This document shows, piece by piece, positions 5,944 to 7,155 of a DNA stretch of 7,155 nucleotides (position 1 is the first letter of the stretch; each line of letters begins with the position of its first letter). Made by a program: the position numbers and the translations under genes. This stretch comes from Draconibacterium sp. (GTDB lineage Bacteria; Bacteroidota; Bacteroidia; Bacteroidales; Prolixibacteraceae): contig JALUZN010000335.1 in the NCBI GenBank assembly GCA_027011835.1, forward strand, positions 1 through 7,155, in the 5' to 3' direction. The notes under the pieces were generated by a model, which was not told where the DNA came from, searched no databases, and was given only the letters and a program-made list of their open reading frames with translations.

Positions 5944-5975
5944 AAACAAAACCGGTACTTAGCCCGGTTTTGTTT
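5944..5975 (-). terminator. Rho-independent terminator after gyrB
   Basis: AAACAAAACCGG (5944-5955) and CCGGTTTTGTTT (5964-5975) form a perfect 12-bp stem with an 8-base loop. On the minus strand the stem ends in TTTTGTTTT followed by a T-rich stretch. It lies 61 bases after the gyrB stop and before the LOG promoter candidate, which separates the two units. The symmetric arms could also stop plus-strand transcription, but no plus-strand gene runs into it. Confidence 0.85.
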
Positions 5976-6036
5976 GAATATTTTAATAAGAAAAACTTAT
6001 TAGAAACACAAAGGAATACCCTTACAAATAAGGCTC

Positions 6037-7155
6037 CTATGCGTCGATATTTGCATAAGTTGCATGATCTTCAATAAATTTCCTACGCGGTGGAACATCG
6101 TCGCCCATTAACATAGAAAAAATATGATCGGCTTCGGCAGCATTTTCAATAGTAACTTGTTGCAAAGTACGCTTCTCAGGGTTCATTGTTGTTTGCCACA
6201 ACTGCTCTGCATTCATCTCTCCCAAACCTTTGTATCGCTGAATATGTACTGCATTTTCGTTTCCTTCGGCCCACTCTTTTATTAACTGCAATCTTTGTTG
6301 CTCGTTCCAAGCATAAGCTTCCTTTTTCCCTTTTTTAACAAGATAAAGCGGCGGAGTGGCAATGTACAGATATCCTTTTGTAATCAAGTCGTTCATATAG
6401 CGGAAGAAAAAAGTCATAATCAGCGTAGCAATATGGCTGCCGTCAACGTCGGCATCGGTCATAATTACCACTTTATGATACCTGAGTTTCTCCATATTCA
6501 ATGCTTTCGAATCGTCTTCGGTACCAATAGTAACACCCAACGCCGTAAAAATATTTTTTATCTCCTCGTTTTCGAATATTTTGTGTTGCATTGCTTTTTC
6601 AACATTTAGGATTTTTCCCCGTAACGGAAGAATAGCCTGTGTACGTCTGTCGCGACCTTGCTTTGCCGTTCCTCCTGCCGAGTCTCCCTCAACAAGAAAC
6701 ACTTCGCATTGAGCTGGGTCTTTTTCCGAACAGTCGGTTAATTTTCCGGGCAGTCCTCCACCCGAAAGGGCACTTTTACGCTGAACCATTTCGCGTGCTT
6801 TACGTGCAGCGTGCCGTGCCTGTGCTGCAAGAATTACTTTCTGTACAATGGTTTTTGCATCTTTCGGATTCTCCTCCAAGTAATTTTTCAGCATCTCGCT
6901 TACCGCCTGGTCAACAGACAGGCTCACCTCCGAGTTTCCCAGTTTTGTTTTTGTTTGCCCCTCAAATTGCGGTTCGGCTACTTTTACAGAAACAACGGCT
7001 GTTAATCCTTCGCGAAAATCGTCACCACTAATATCAAACTTCATTTTCGCAAGCATTCCCGATTGGTCGGCATAATTCTTAAGCGTTCTTGTTAAACCTC
7101 TTCTAAAGCCGGTTAAATGCGTTCCTCCTTCTATTGTATTGATATTGTTTACATA
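6037..7155 (-). CDS. gyrB: DNA gyrase subunit B, C-terminal part, 5' end cut by window
   Basis: This is the ATPase and Toprim subunit of DNA gyrase, which with GyrA introduces negative supercoils. The frame is open to the window edge. The 33 codons before the Met at 7056 read YVNNINTIEGGTHLTGFRRG, a conserved GyrB stretch, so that Met is internal. The 372 visible residues cover the end of the transducer domain and the Toprim/C-terminal domain. Motifs (fragment numbering): EGDSAGG at 156-162 with the metal-binding Glu156; PLRGKILNVE at 177-186; DADVDGSH at 234-241; RYKGLGEMN at 307-315; and the C-terminal ending FIEDHATYANIDA. There is no large insertion between VKKGKKEAYAW and QRYKGLGE, unlike E. 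coli, so the full protein should be about 650 residues. Retention of the GyrB-type RYKGLGEMN and IEGGTH stretches favours GyrB over ParE. Confidence 0.96.
   Translation of the reverse strand, partial: YVNNINTIEGGTHLTGFRRGLTRTLKNYADQSGMLAKMKFDISGDDFREGLTAVVSVKVAEPQFEGQTKTKLGNSEVSLSVDQAVSEMLKNYLEENPKDAKTIVQKVILAAQARHAARKAREMVQRKSALSGGGLPGKLTDCSEKDPAQCEVFLVEGDSAGGTAKQGRDRRTQAILPLRGKILNVEKAMQHKIFENEEIKNIFTALGVTIGTEDDSKALNMEKLRYHKVVIMTDADVDGSHIATLIMTFFFRYMNDLITKGYLYIATPPLYLVKKGKKEAYAWNEQQRLQLIKEWAEGNENAVHIQRYKGLGEMNAEQLWQTTMNPEKRTLQQVTIENAAEADHIFSMLMGDDVPPRRKFIEDHATYANIDA

Noticed and set aside
6037..7155. ParE (topoisomerase IV) instead of GyrB; Arg in PLRGK as a resistance change
   Set aside because: The conserved IEGGTH and RYKGLGEMN stretches and the C-terminus fit GyrB. 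Arg at the position of E. coli Lys447 is common in non-enterobacterial GyrB and is not evidence of quinolone resistance.
1..7155. CRISPR array, phage genes, toxin-antitoxin pair, tRNA or rRNA genes
   Set aside because: No regularly spaced repeats, phage-like proteins, small paired ORFs with known folds, or tRNA/rRNA signatures were found on either strand.

Overview
The window looks like a chromosomal segment from a Bacteroidota (Bacteroidetes) bacterium, probably a marine or sediment member of the Marinilabiliales/Prolixibacteraceae type. This placement rests on five things: moderate to low GC; a short primary sigma factor without region 1.1; promoter -7 elements of the TAnnTTTG type in front of the sigma factor and protease genes; no Shine-Dalgarno-like sites at the gene starts; and a gyrase B without the insertion seen in Enterobacteria. 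The genus-level guess is an inference from impressions of the repeats and proteins, not from a search.

Layout. Bases 2-550 (+) hold the C-terminal half of an L-fucose permease (FucP-like), cut by the window start. A mutarotase of the RhaM superfamily follows at 563-913 (+), most likely acting on L-fucose, so this is the tail of a fucose-use operon. Bases 914-1752 are an 840-base stretch with no convincing gene. It carries a heptamer tandem repeat, a 12-bp palindrome, and a block (about 1240-1530) with two large inverted repeats that looks like a dispersed non-coding repeat. Bases 1753-2151 (+) encode a small DUF2007-like protein with a probable zinc ribbon. It converges on rpoD (2196-3056, -), and the two share a bidirectional terminator. 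Next come an HtrA/DegP-family periplasmic protease (3285-4721, -), an intergenic region of 541 bases containing a 240-bp MITE-like element with terminal inverted repeats, a LOG-family nucleotide phosphoribohydrolase (5263-5847, -), a strong terminator, and the 3' part of gyrB (6037-7155, -), cut by the window end.

How the parts relate. The minus-strand genes gyrB, LOG, htrA and rpoD are housekeeping or stress genes with separate signals: there is a terminator after gyrB, and candidate -7 elements precede LOG, htrA and rpoD. They appear to be independent transcription units rather than one operon. The fucose pair is the only clear operon.

No new multi-gene system is visible. The parts most worth a second look are non-coding: the 240-bp terminal-inverted-repeat element upstream of htrA and the structured repeat block at 1240-1530. 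Both would be settled by comparison with the rest of the genome, which could not be done here.
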